Below are positions 1 to 7,378 of a DNA stretch of 11,887 nucleotides, piece after piece. The notes beneath the pieces were generated by a model that saw nothing but the letters and a program-made list of their open reading frames with translations, was not told where the DNA came from and did not search any database. The translations under genes were made by a program, and so were the position numbers. The stretch comes from Aquificaceae bacterium. Lineage in GTDB: Bacteria; Aquificota; Aquificia; Aquificales; Aquificaceae. Position 1 is the stretch's first letter, and each line of letters starts with the position of its first letter. The stretch is taken from positions 1-11,887 of the forward strand of contig JALSHX010000228.1 of the NCBI GenBank assembly GCA_026982025.1. Reading direction: 5' to 3'.

Positions 1-958
1 GGTACTTTTCTTTGACAGGCTCAGACAGGCATTTAAAAAATTCAGGGTAAAGGTTGACGGTCACGAAATCAAGCTCACCGTGTCAATCGGTGTAAATATT
101 TCCCCCGAAAGGGTAAGAACAATTGAAGAAGCAATTGAAAAAGCGGACAGAGCCCTTTACAGGGCTAAAAGGGACGGAAAGGACAGGGTCAGAGCATACA
201 GTGAGAAGGCTGAGGGCTTAAGAAAAAGGCTCTCGGTCTCGGAAATCATGAAAGCCCTTGAGGAGGAAAGGCTCGTTTGCTATTACCAGCCTATTATGAG
301 CCTTGAAAGGGATAAGGTCTCCCACTACGAGGCTCTGGCTAGAATGATGACATCTGAGGGTGATATGCTGACACCGGTCCAATTCCTTGACCAGATCAAG
401 GATACATTCGCCTATACGAAGATGGTCAAGATGGTCGTGGAAATAAACAGGAAATTTTTAGAGGACAATCCCCACCTTCAGGTCAGCATAAACCTCATCC
501 CGACGGACCTTCTTGACAGGAGCGTTATTAAGCTTCTTCAAAGCCTACCCCAGAAAATACGGGAGAGGATGATTCTTGAAATTACGGAGGTTGAAGGAAT
601 ACCCTCCTTTGAAAGGGTCAAGAAGGCTATAACGAGGCTTAGAAAGCTGGGCTTCAGCGTCGGAATTGATGACTTCGGAGCGGGATATTCAAACCTTATT
701 AACCTCACCCAGCTTCAAATTGATTTTCTTAAGATTGACGGAACGATAATTAAGGAAATCCACAAAAACAAAACCTCCTACCTTCTAACTAAGATGGTCA
801 ACGAGTTTTGCATGGAAATGGGGATAAAGGTGATTGCGGAGTATGTGGAAAATGAAAAAGTCCTTGCAAGCCTTCAGGACATAGGCGTTGAGTTCGGTCA
901 GGGCTATCTTCTGGGAAAACCCGTTCCACCCGGCGAAGTTCACTCTGCTACAATATAG
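1..958 (+). CDS. GGDEF-EAL cyclic-di-GMP signalling protein, C-terminal part (5' end outside window)
   Basis: The reading frame is open from base 2 and runs in from the left edge, so this is the end of a larger protein and no start is visible. The first 66 or so codons match the last third of a GGDEF domain: a VSIGVN strand (nt 80-97), then ADRALYRAKRDGKDRV (nt 143-190). The GGDEF signature itself would lie upstream. A complete EAL phosphodiesterase domain follows: YYQP, EALARM (nt 329-346), SINLIP, LEITE, GIDDFGAG (nt 665-688), DFLKID, VIAEYVE and GQGYLLGKP. The metal- and substrate-binding acidic residues of the family are all present, so hydrolysis of cyclic-di-GMP to pGpG is plausible. 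Whether the GGDEF half is active cannot be judged. The gene ends five bases before the antiporter start, and its last codons contain that gene's candidate promoter. Confidence 0.93.
   Translation, partial: VLFFDRLRQAFKKFRVKVDGHEIKLTVSIGVNISPERVRTIEEAIEKADRALYRAKRDGKDRVRAYSEKAEGLRKRLSVSEIMKALEEERLVCYYQPIMSLERDKVSHYEALARMMTSEGDMLTPVQFLDQIKDTFAYTKMVKMVVEINRKFLEDNPHLQVSINLIPTDLLDRSVIKLLQSLPQKIRERMILEITEVEGIPSFERVKKAITRLRKLGFSVGIDDFGAGYSNLINLTQLQIDFLKIDGTIIKEIHKNKTSYLLTKMVNEFCMEMGIKVIAEYVENEKVLASLQDIGVEFGQGYLLGKPVPPGEVHSATI
949..954 (+). promoter_or_regulatory. Candidate extended -10 box for the antiporter gene
   Basis: TACAAT at 949-954 is preceded by TGC, giving a TGn extended -10 pattern. It lies inside the last codons of the EAL gene and ends nine bases before the ATG at 964. 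Transcription would start at about 961, leaving almost no leader. There is no good -35 box and no Shine-Dalgarno sequence. This is inferred from pattern only. Confidence 0.4.
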
Positions 959-963
959 AGCCG

Positions 964-2184
964 ATGGCTGCAGGACCGCCTCCCGGAAGCGAAACCGCCG
1001 TTGATATTCACACCCTCTTTCTACACATCGCCATAATCCTTATCTCCGCAAAGATCTTTGGGATGCTATTTAAGAGAATCGGCATACCTCCGGTTCTGGG
1101 GGAGGTGACTGCGGGAATTATACTCGGGCAGAGCGTTCTCGGCTTTATTCCCCTGAGCGAAGCCATAAAGGTTCTTGCAGAGCTCGGAGTAATACTTCTC
1201 CTCTTTGAAGTGGGACTTGAAGCAGATATCCACATGCTGGTCAGGGTGGGGCTGTGGTCCACACTGGTTGCCCTCGTGGGTGCTGTGGTTCCCTTCGCAG
1301 GAGGATTCGTAGTCTCATACTACATATTTGACATGCCGATGATCAGCGCCCTCTTTATAGGCGGGGCTCTCACAGCAACAAGCATAGGAATAACTGTTCG
1401 GGTTTTAACGGACCTGGGAAAGTACAAATCAAGGTTTGCCCAGATAGTGCTCGGTGCTGCGGTTCTTGATGATATTCTGGGTGTAGTTGCTCTCGCAGCA
1501 CTCTATGAGTTTTCTAAGACTAAGGAGGTCAACCTTGATGCCACGGGCAAGCTGATAATCCATATTGCTGTCTTCTTCATAGTGGCTCCGTTTATTGCGA
1601 GGCTCGTTGCTAAAATCTTCTCATACATTGTCAACAAACTCGGTGACCTTGAGGTTATTCCCGCTACAATACTTGCCCTCGTCCTTTTCACTGGAAATGT
1701 AGCCCACAGGGTCGGATCGCCGGAGATACTCGGCGCATTTACCGCGGGTCTTGCACTTTCAAGGAGGTTTGTCCTTCCCTTTGCCGCATTCCTGCATCTT
1801 GATCACAAAATCATTCACAAGGTAGAGGAGGGTATCGGTCCGCTCGTCTGGGTCATTGCTCCGATATTTTTCGTCTCGGTGGGTCTTGCATTGAACCTGA
1901 AGGCTATTGACTTTACTTCCCTTGAGTTCTGGCTCCTTTCACTAAGCTTAATCGCCGTTGCAATATTCGGAAAGGTTATCTCTGGCTTCGTGGTGCCGGG
2001 TACTTTGAGAGACAGGCTAAATATAGGATTTTCAATGATGCCCCGGGGAGAAGTGGGCCTGATTTTTGCCGAGTTCGGAAGGAGCTTCAACGCCATTGAT
2101 GCGGTGGGTTATGCAGTTGTCGTGTTTGTGGTCGCCGTTACGACCCTTCTTGCACCCATTCTTCTGAAGTTCAGCGTGAGATGA
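964..2184 (+). CDS. CPA2-family cation/proton antiporter (NapA/KefB-like)
   Basis: This is a 406-residue integral membrane protein with about 12 hydrophobic segments. It matches the Na+/H+ exchanger domain of the CPA2 family, close in length to Thermus NapA (about 386). Diagnostic stretches are RIGIPPVLGEVTAGIILGQ in the first helices, LLLFEVGLEAD, the TATSIGITVRVL break in the fourth transmembrane segment, and AAVLDDILG, where the paired aspartates (around residues 168-169) correspond to the ion-binding DD typical of electrogenic members. The C-terminal MPRGEVGLIFA motif is also present. No TrkA-N/RCK domain follows, so this is the transport domain alone. The likely role is Na+ or K+ exchange against protons in the inner membrane. 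The ATG at 964 is the first in-frame start, lacks a Shine-Dalgarno sequence, and follows a -10-like box. The 3' end overlaps the convergent transporter gene by 14 bases. The transported ion is not determined. Confidence 0.9.
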   Translation: MAAGPPPGSETAVDIHTLFLHIAIILISAKIFGMLFKRIGIPPVLGEVTAGIILGQSVLGFIPLSEAIKVLAELGVILLLFEVGLEADIHMLVRVGLWSTLVALVGAVVPFAGGFVVSYYIFDMPMISALFIGGALTATSIGITVRVLTDLGKYKSRFAQIVLGAAVLDDILGVVALAALYEFSKTKEVNLDATGKLIIHIAVFFIVAPFIARLVAKIFSYIVNKLGDLEVIPATILALVLFTGNVAHRVGSPEILGAFTAGLALSRRFVLPFAAFLHLDHKIIHKVEEGIGPLVWVIAPIFFVSVGLALNLKAIDFTSLEFWLLSLSLIAVAIFGKVISGFVVPGTLRDRLNIGFSMMPRGEVGLIFAEFGRSFNAIDAVGYAVVVFVVAVTTLLAPILLKFSVR

Positions 2185-3517
2185 AAACATAGAGGTGAAG
2201 GCTGAGCAGTGATATAAGTGTTGATACGAAAGCTACAGGAGCACCGTACTTCATAAAGGTCATAAAGGATATGTGGTAGCCTTCCTTTTCCGCAAAAGCA
2301 ACAGCAACGATGTTTGCAGATGCACCTATAAGGGTGAAGTTGCCTCCGAGGCACGCTCCCAAAGAAAGAGCCCACCAGAGGTAATCAAGACCGCTCCCGG
2401 CTCCCGCTATGTCCGTTAAAACGTAAGCCATTGACATCGTAAAGGGAATGTTGTCAACAAAGCCCGAAATAACCGCGGAAAATGTTCCTATAATCCAGAT
2501 CCCTTTGTAGGGATCGCTTCCAATGAATCCTATGAGAGATTGGGCGAGCTTTGACAAAACACCGGTGTGCTCGAGGGATCCAACCACTATAAAAAGACCG
2601 ATAAAAAAGAGAAGGGTTGTCCACTCAACCTTTTCAAGGATCTGAGCGGGTGAAAGGGCGGACCAAAACATCAAAATCGTTGATGTGAAGAGGGCAATAA
2701 TTCCCGGTTCAATGTATAGGCTGTGGCCGGCAACGAAGAGGAGTATTGTTGCAAAGAAGACTATCAATCCCTTCTTCATCAAAGGACGATCAACCTCACA
2801 CACAATAACATCCCTAAGGTCAGAAATGTTCGCTTTAACCTGTGATGCCTTGAGTACTCCCGACCACCTGAGGTAAAGAAGGTTTAAACCGACCCCGGCA
2901 ACAAATCCGGCAAGGGCATGGGGTGCAACATAAACCAAAAAGTCATTAAAAGACTTATGGGCAATGCTTCCGATAATTATATTGGGGGGATCCCCTATAA
3001 GAGTTGTGGTGCCCCCTATATTTGAAGCAAGAACGAGAGCCACAACAAAGGGAACAGTAGGCAACTCAAGGACCTTCGCTATTCTTATGATTATTGGAGT
3101 CATGAAGAGTATCGTTGTAACATTGTCAAGAAATGCGGAGAAAAAGGCGGTTGCGGTTGTAAAGGTCATCATTAACTTAACGGGGTTTGATCCTGTGCGG
3201 ACGAGAATTTTATAGGCAACGAGGTTGAAAAAACCGCTGTGGGCAAGGACAGTGACTATGTTCATCATTCCAAACAGCAAAAAAATCGTGTTGTAATCAA
3301 TTGAAGACCATGCTACGCTCGGGGGCATCACGCCGAGAACCATAATGGTTGCGGCGCCGATGAGAGCGGCGATGGTCCGGTGAAAAAGCTTCTCAAAGAT
3401 GATCATCACATAGACGATCACGAATATTCCTATTGAAAGCTCCTGAAGGTACTGCTGACTGAGGTGTATGTTAAGAGCCTTCAGAAGTCCCGTAAATTCT
3501 TCGGGCTCTCCTGTCAT
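2171..3517 (-). CDS. ArsB/NhaD-type (IT superfamily) membrane transporter
   Basis: This is a 448-residue polytopic membrane protein with two homologous halves, as in the ion transporter (IT) superfamily that includes ArsB, NhaD, YbiR and the P (pink-eyed dilution) proteins. The first half carries FFSAFLDNVTTILFMTP followed by NIGGTTTLIGDPPNI; the second half carries ISGFVDNIPFTM followed by ACLGGNFTLIGASANIVA. These DNxxT/DNxPF and GG..TLIG..N elements form the re-entrant hairpins and substrate site of the family. The substrate could be Na+ (NhaD-like antiport), arsenite or a dicarboxylate; no arsR or arsA neighbour supports arsenic. The pairing with a CPA2 antiporter makes Na+/H+ exchange the mildly preferred guess. 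The ATG at 3517 has no Shine-Dalgarno sequence and lies 28 bases from the divergent queA start. The 3' end overlaps the antiporter gene by 14 bases. Confidence 0.88.
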   Translation of the reverse strand: MTGEPEEFTGLLKALNIHLSQQYLQELSIGIFVIVYVMIIFEKLFHRTIAALIGAATIMVLGVMPPSVAWSSIDYNTIFLLFGMMNIVTVLAHSGFFNLVAYKILVRTGSNPVKLMMTFTTATAFFSAFLDNVTTILFMTPIIIRIAKVLELPTVPFVVALVLASNIGGTTTLIGDPPNIIIGSIAHKSFNDFLVYVAPHALAGFVAGVGLNLLYLRWSGVLKASQVKANISDLRDVIVCEVDRPLMKKGLIVFFATILLFVAGHSLYIEPGIIALFTSTILMFWSALSPAQILEKVEWTTLLFFIGLFIVVGSLEHTGVLSKLAQSLIGFIGSDPYKGIWIIGTFSAVISGFVDNIPFTMSMAYVLTDIAGAGSGLDYLWWALSLGACLGGNFTLIGASANIVAVAFAEKEGYHISFMTFMKYGAPVAFVSTLISLLSLHLYVFISR

Positions 3518-3526
3518 CGGATTTTT

Positions 3527-3532
3527 CTAATA
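3527..3532 (-). promoter_or_regulatory. Candidate -10 box for the ArsB/NhaD-type gene
   Basis: Read on the minus strand, TATTAG (3532 to 3527) ends nine bases before the ATG at 3517. An alternative, TATAAT (3537 to 3532), would leave a leader of about eight bases. No Shine-Dalgarno site is present. The region is very AT-rich, so the exact box is uncertain. Confidence 0.25.
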
Positions 3533-3536
3533 TTAT
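3531..3536 (+). promoter_or_regulatory. Candidate -10 box for queA
   Basis: TATTAT at 3531-3536 ends nine bases before the ATG at 3546. It overlaps the candidate box of the divergent transporter gene on the other strand. There is no Shine-Dalgarno sequence before queA and no obvious -35 element. Confidence 0.35.
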
Positions 3537-3545
3537 AAACCATTG

Positions 3546-4550
3546 ATGAAAGTAGAACTGTTTGATTACGATCTCCCCGAGGAATTAATTGCTAAGTATC
3601 CTGTTATTCCCCGCCATGATGCAAGGCTTATGGTCCTTGAAAGAGCAAGCGGAAAAATAATCCATGACACCTTCTGGAATATTGATAAGTACCTTCAGCG
3701 GGGTGACCTTCTCGTGTTTAACGATACCCGTGTTCTTCCCGCAAGGCTGATCGGGAGGAAGCCAACCGGAGGAAAAGTTGAGGTGCTTCTCACAGATTAC
3801 GAAAGGGAGGATACATGGAGGGCTCTTATTGGCGGTAAGAAGATTAAGGAGGGAACCGAAATCAGAATTGCGGATGACTTCAGTATAAAGGTAATTGCCC
3901 ATGTAAAGGAATCCCTGTTCACGGTGAAGCTAATGGGAAGGGAGCCTCTTGCTCTCCTTGACAAATACGGCAGAATTCCAATTCCACCTTACCTAAAAAG
4001 GGAAGAGGAGGAAATTGACAGGAAGTACTATCAGACGGTTTTCGCAAGGGAAGGGGGAGCGGTTGCGGCACCCACCGCTTCCCTACACTTTTCTGAGGAA
4101 CTGCTTGAAAAACTGAGATCTAAAGGAATAGGAATCGGATTCATCACCCTTCATGTTTCCTACGGGACCTTCAAGCCGATGACATGCGAGGATGTAGAGG
4201 ACCACAGGGTTGATCCCGAGTATGTTAGGGTGCCCCGGGAGGTGTTCAGAAAGATTCACGAAGTAAAGAGAAGGGGAAGAAAAGCTGTGGCTGTGGGAAC
4301 CACGGTTGTGAGGGCACTTGAATCCAGACCCTTTGAAGCATACGAAGGCTGGACCGACCTGTACATATATCCCGGGTTCAATTTTAAAGTCGTTGATGCA
4401 ATGGTGACCAACTTTCATCTTCCGCGATCCTCACTCCTTGTCATGGTTTCCGCCTTTGCCGGAAGGGAGTTTATTTTGAAGGCTTACCGCGAAGCGGTCC
4501 GAAAAAAGTACAGATTTTACAGCTACGGGGACGGTATGCTCATCCTCTGA
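3546..4550 (+). CDS. queA: S-adenosylmethionine:tRNA ribosyltransferase-isomerase
   Basis: QueA transfers and isomerises the ribose of S-adenosylmethionine onto 7-aminomethyl-7-deazaguanine at the tRNA wobble position, giving epoxyqueuosine. The 334-residue product has the usual family length (about 340). It carries the family signatures in order: FDYDLPEELIAKYP at the N-terminus, FNDTRVLPARL, VAAPTASLHFSEELLEKL, TLHVSYGTFKPM, VAVGTTVVRALES, NFHLPRSSLLVMVSAF and YGDGMLI at the end. It is a cytoplasmic enzyme. I chose the ATG at 3546; a TTG codon immediately before it (3543) could also be read but is less likely. It leads a plus-strand cluster with efp 13 bases downstream. Its TGA stop forms part of the candidate efp promoter. 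Confidence 0.97.
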   Translation: MKVELFDYDLPEELIAKYPVIPRHDARLMVLERASGKIIHDTFWNIDKYLQRGDLLVFNDTRVLPARLIGRKPTGGKVEVLLTDYEREDTWRALIGGKKIKEGTEIRIADDFSIKVIAHVKESLFTVKLMGREPLALLDKYGRIPIPPYLKREEEEIDRKYYQTVFAREGGAVAAPTASLHFSEELLEKLRSKGIGIGFITLHVSYGTFKPMTCEDVEDHRVDPEYVRVPREVFRKIHEVKRRGRKAVAVGTTVVRALESRPFEAYEGWTDLYIYPGFNFKVVDAMVTNFHLPRSSLLVMVSAFAGREFILKAYREAVRKKYRFYSYGDGMLIL

Positions 4551-4556
4551 TAAAAT
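4551..4556 (+). promoter_or_regulatory. Candidate extended -10 box for efp, fused to the queA stop codon
   Basis: TAAAAT at 4551-4556 directly follows the queA TGA stop (4548-4550), so the stop codon supplies the TGn of an extended -10. The box ends seven bases before the efp ATG at 4564, predicting a start site at or next to the start codon. No Shine-Dalgarno sequence and no clear -35 are seen. Confidence 0.4.
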
Positions 4557-4563
4557 ACTTTCC

Positions 4564-5133
4564 ATGGCGGATAGGATTGATATTAACCGCATATCAAAGG
4601 ACATGTTCATTCAACACAAAGGTGAGCCGTACAGGGTTCTGGATTACGACCATGTAAAACCGGGAAAGGGACAGGCTTTCGTGAGGGTGAAGGCAAAAAA
4701 CATGCTCACGGGAAATGTTATTGAGATAACCTTTAAAGCTTCTGATGCAATTGAGCTTGCAGACTTTGAACAGGTCTTCGGAGAGTATTCTTACAGTGAC
4801 GGGGAGCACCTTCACTTTTTGAACAGCCAGACCTATGAAATGGTCTCCATCCCCAGAAGTCAGATAGAGGAGGAGGCTAAATTCCTGAAAGAGGGTTCTC
4901 AGGTTGTAATTTTCTTCTACAAAGGTCAGCCCGTGGGAGTGGAACCGCCAAAGCACGTGGAGCTTAAAGTAGTTGAAACGGAACCCGCCTTCAAAGGAGA
5001 CACCGCCTCCGGAGGAACCAAGCCCGCAACCCTTGAAACGGGTGCTGTTGTGCAGGTGCCCTTCTTCGTTGAGGAGGGAGACCTCGTGAAAGTTGACACC
5101 AGAACCGGCACATACGTGGAGAGGGTAAAGTGA
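4564..5133 (+). CDS. efp: Translation elongation factor P
   Basis: EF-P binds ribosomes stalled on consecutive prolines and promotes peptide-bond formation. The 189-residue protein has normal family length and all three domains: an N-terminal KOW-like domain (about residues 1-65), a central OB domain (about 68-125) and a C-terminal OB domain (about 132-186). The modification loop reads KPGKGQAF, with a lysine at residue 35 where E. coli EF-P carries beta-lysine at Lys34. The EarP-type arginine is absent, so lysine modification (EpmA-type or other) or no modification is expected; no modifying enzyme gene is in the window. The C-terminal stretch [16 protein letters not shown] is the standard EF-P signature. 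The ATG has no Shine-Dalgarno site. The gene overlaps accB by one base, a neighbour pairing seen in many bacteria. Confidence 0.97.
   Translation: MADRIDINRISKDMFIQHKGEPYRVLDYDHVKPGKGQAFVRVKAKNMLTGNVIEITFKASDAIELADFEQVFGEYSYSDGEHLHFLNSQTYEMVSIPRSQIEEEAKFLKEGSQVVIFFYKGQPVGVEPPKHVELKVVETEPAFKGDTASGGTKPATLETGAVVQVPFFVEEGDLVKVDTRTGTYVERVK
5118..5125 (+). promoter_or_regulatory. Ribosome binding site of accB
   Basis: GGAGAGGG at 5118-5125, inside the end of efp, lies seven bases before the ATG at 5133. This spacing favours that ATG over the GTG at 5130. Confidence 0.6.
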
Positions 5134-5588
5134 TGGATAAAAAATTTATAAAACAGCTCCTTCAAATGGTTCAGTCATCAAATGTAAAACGGATAAAGAT
5201 TCAGGACGGAGAGACCTCAATTCTAATTGAAACCCACAATCCCGACAGGGTTCAGGTAAGGGAACAAAAGTCGGTGGACATCAACGACTACACCCATCAG
5301 GAGATACTGCCACCGAGTGAAGACATTAAAGAGGAGGAGAAGGAATTCCATGTGATAAAGAGTCCGCTGGTGGGGACCTTTTACAGGTCTCCTTCTCCCG
5401 GAGCTCCACCCTTCGTTGAAGTTGGCGACACGGTTTCTCCCGGTCAGGTACTCTGCATAATTGAAGCTTTAAAGGTTATGAACGAAATAGAAAGCGATGT
5501 TAAGGGAAGAGTTGAGAAAATTCTGGTTGAAAACGGTGAGTCGGTGGAGTACGGTCAGCCTCTTTTTCTGATCAACACGGAGGTTTAA
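5133..5588 (+). CDS. accB: Biotin carboxyl carrier protein of acetyl-CoA carboxylase
   Basis: AccB carries carboxybiotin between biotin carboxylase and carboxyltransferase in the first step of fatty-acid synthesis. The 151-residue product is close to the E. coli length (156). An N-terminal helical region (residues 1-40) and a charged linker (about 41-72) precede the biotinyl domain (about 74-151). The domain shows [22 protein letters not shown], in which the extra SPSPGAPPF segment is the thumb specific to AccB, and [13 protein letters not shown], where Lys114 is the predicted biotin attachment site. That motif reads ALKVM rather than the common AMKM, a tolerated variant. The start overlaps the efp stop (TGATG), suggesting translational coupling. 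The usual partner accC does not follow: the next gene is on the other strand and abuts the accB stop with no spacer. accC must lie elsewhere. Confidence 0.95.
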   Translation: MDKKFIKQLLQMVQSSNVKRIKIQDGETSILIETHNPDRVQVREQKSVDINDYTHQEILPPSEDIKEEEKEFHVIKSPLVGTFYRSPSPGAPPFVEVGDTVSPGQVLCIIEALKVMNEIESDVKGRVEKILVENGESVEYGQPLFLINTEV

Positions 5589-6356
5589 TCAGGAAACGCT
5601 GTGCCTTATAAACAGCAAACTCCCGACGGAAAGTATAAAGCCAAGTAGGGACATTGCAGAAAGTTGAGCAGGCTTTAGTCCTCTCAAAAGATTCAGGTGT
5701 ATTATGCCGGCGTAATAAATCCAGAGCATAAGAGTAAGAAAAAGCTTGGGATCGTTTATCCAGTGGGTTCCGAGGTGAGCCTTAGCCCAGATACTTCCGA
5801 AGATAAGGGTTAGTGTTAGGAATATAAAACCCAAATTTATAAGGAGTCTCTCCAGCTTCCTCAAAAGGTTTACCGGCATCATAAATCCTTCAATGTGCTT
5901 TGCCTTCAGCTTCCTTTCAACGATAAACTTGACCGCCGACGAGATTCCCGCAAGAATGAGGGACGCGTATGCCACTCCCGCAGAAAGGATATGGTAAACA
6001 TAAAAGGGATTGGGATAACCGAGCTTCTTTGCAGGTATTCCCGCAAGGGTTGTGAGAAAACCCAAAAAGGCAACGAGGAAGCCAAAGTCAGCGAGGTTTT
6101 TTCTCATAAGGATGCTTACAATGAGGTAAATCAAAACGAGGAGGTTGCCCATCAGAGATGCCATCCCGTAGGGATCTCCCACCGGAAACCTTCCCATCTG
6201 AATGTAAACGCTGATGAAGTTATATAGATAAAGGCTGAGGGCAATTCCCATGGAGATGTATCCGGCAAAGCTCCAGCCGATACCGAGGAAGGTCCTCAAA
6301 AAGAAGAAACCGCCCGATATTAAGTAAAAAACCGCTCCCCCGTAGATAATAGACAT
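5589..6356 (-). CDS. CcsA/HemX-like cytochrome c assembly family membrane protein
   Basis: This is a 255-residue protein with about eight hydrophobic segments. The C-terminal half resembles the CcsA/CcmC/HemX family: YHILSAGVAYASLILAG (His122), FGSIWAKAHLGTHWINDPKL (Trp190, His198) and WIYYAGIIHLNLLRG (His220). In haem-handling members the segment after GSIWA reads roughly WGxYWxWDPKE. Here the tryptophan-rich part is weak (LGTHWINDPKL), with an extra Asn between Trp-Ile and Asp. The histidines that could ligate haem are kept, so a role in haem delivery for cytochrome c, or a HemX-like role, is plausible but not certain. It is the last gene of the minus-strand run, 17 bases after nadA, with no Shine-Dalgarno site. 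Its stop abuts the convergent accB stop. No CcsB/ResB partner is in the window. Confidence 0.8.
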   Translation of the reverse strand: MSIIYGGAVFYLISGGFFFLRTFLGIGWSFAGYISMGIALSLYLYNFISVYIQMGRFPVGDPYGMASLMGNLLVLIYLIVSILMRKNLADFGFLVAFLGFLTTLAGIPAKKLGYPNPFYVYHILSAGVAYASLILAGISSAVKFIVERKLKAKHIEGFMMPVNLLRKLERLLINLGFIFLTLTLIFGSIWAKAHLGTHWINDPKLFLTLMLWIYYAGIIHLNLLRGLKPAQLSAMSLLGFILSVGSLLFIRHSVS

Positions 6357-6362
6357 AAAAAA

Positions 6363-6368
6363 ATTCTA
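6363..6368 (-). promoter_or_regulatory. Candidate -10 box for the ccsA/hemX-like gene
   Basis: TAGAAT (6368 to 6363, minus strand) lies in the 17-base gap after nadA and ends six bases before the ATG at 6356. The gap has no Shine-Dalgarno sequence. An internal leaderless promoter is possible; otherwise translation would depend on coupling to nadA. Confidence 0.3.
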
Positions 6369-6373
6369 ACCAA

Positions 6374-7342
6374 TCAGCTCAGGCGCAGCATTCTCTCAAT
6401 GGGACGCCTCGCCCGTTCAATGAGGTCGGGCGGAAGTGTTACCTCGTTTATCTCTTCTTTTAGCGTTTCGTATACTTTCGGAAGTGTAATGCCCTTCATC
6501 GTGCAACAGTAAACGGTCCCGCAGTAGTTCATAGTCTCGGGGAAGATGTACTCCTTATCTGGGTTCTTCTTCTGAAGGGTGTACTTGAGACCGACCTCGG
6601 TTATAACTATTACCCTCTTGGAGTCAACGGTGGTTGCGTACCTGATAATTTGAGATGTTGAACCCACAAAGTCAGCAAGCTCTATGACCTTGGGATGGCA
6701 CTCGGGATGGACCGCCAGCTTAGCGTCCGGATAGCGTTCTTTTAAAGCCTGTACCTCCCTCGCTGTGAACTCAAAGTGAGGGGGACAAAAACCTTTCCAG
6801 ATTACGAACTCTTTATCCTGAACCTGTTTTGCAATCCAGTTTCCCAGAGCCTGATCGGGTAAAAAGACTATCTTCTTTGATTCAAGCTTTGAAATAATTT
6901 TGGGAGCATTTGCAGAAGTAACGCAGAGGTCTACTTCCGCCTTTACATCCGCGGTTGTGTTTATGTATGCGACGAACTCCGCGTCTGGATGCTCCGTTCT
7001 GAGTTTTCTAACCTGCTGAGCACTGACCATGTCCGCCATGGGACAGCCAGATTCTGGATTTGGGTGAAGCACCTTTTTTCGGGGACTCAGTATCTTTGCT
7101 GTCTCACACATAAACCTAACACCGCAAAAAACTATGATGTCAGCGTCAGTGTTAGCTGCCTTTCTGGAGAGGTCAAGGGAGTCTCCCACAAAATCCGCTA
7201 CATCCTGAACCTCGGGTCTCTGGTAGTAGTGAGCAAGGATCACCGCATTCTTTTGTCTTGCAAGATCCCTGACTTTTTGCTGAAGATCTTTGATCTCTTC
7301 AGTCGTTAAAACTTTATCTTCAACGAGCTGAACTGAAGCCAT
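6374..7342 (-). CDS. nadA: Quinolinate synthase A
   Basis: NadA condenses iminoaspartate with dihydroxyacetone phosphate to quinolinate, the pyridine precursor of NAD, using an oxygen-sensitive [4Fe-4S] cluster. The 322-residue product shows the three-fold repeated architecture of the family: AVILAHYYQRPEVQDVADFVGDSLDLSR near the start (as AHYYQ and VGDSLDLS), MCETAKILSP, HPNPESGCPMADM, WKGFCPPH, HPECHPKVIELADFVGSTSQII and CCTMKGITLPKVYE. Cys100, Cys186 and Cys279 or 280 are the likely cluster ligands by position; nine cysteines are present in total. The ATG at 7342 has a strong AGGAGG site seven bases upstream. nadB and nadC are not in the window, and it sits instead downstream of pseudopilin genes in a mixed operon. 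The 36-base gap before it could hold a weak promoter, but I cannot show one. Confidence 0.96.
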   Translation of the reverse strand: MASVQLVEDKVLTTEEIKDLQQKVRDLARQKNAVILAHYYQRPEVQDVADFVGDSLDLSRKAANTDADIIVFCGVRFMCETAKILSPRKKVLHPNPESGCPMADMVSAQQVRKLRTEHPDAEFVAYINTTADVKAEVDLCVTSANAPKIISKLESKKIVFLPDQALGNWIAKQVQDKEFVIWKGFCPPHFEFTAREVQALKERYPDAKLAVHPECHPKVIELADFVGSTSQIIRYATTVDSKRVIVITEVGLKYTLQKKNPDKEYIFPETMNYCGTVYCCTMKGITLPKVYETLKEEINEVTLPPDLIERARRPIERMLRLS

Positions 7343-7349
7343 TTAAAGT

Positions 7350-7355
7350 CCTCCT
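7350..7355 (-). promoter_or_regulatory. Ribosome binding site of nadA
   Basis: AGGAGG (7355 to 7350, minus strand) is seven bases before the nadA ATG and supports that start. Confidence 0.75.
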
Positions 7356-7378
7356 CAAGTAATGCGTAGTCTATAAAT

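Noticed and set aside
4083..4418. Long antisense open frames inside queA, efp, nadA and other genes
   Set aside because: They are shadows of strongly conserved genes and show no recognisable protein features, start signals or domain similarity.
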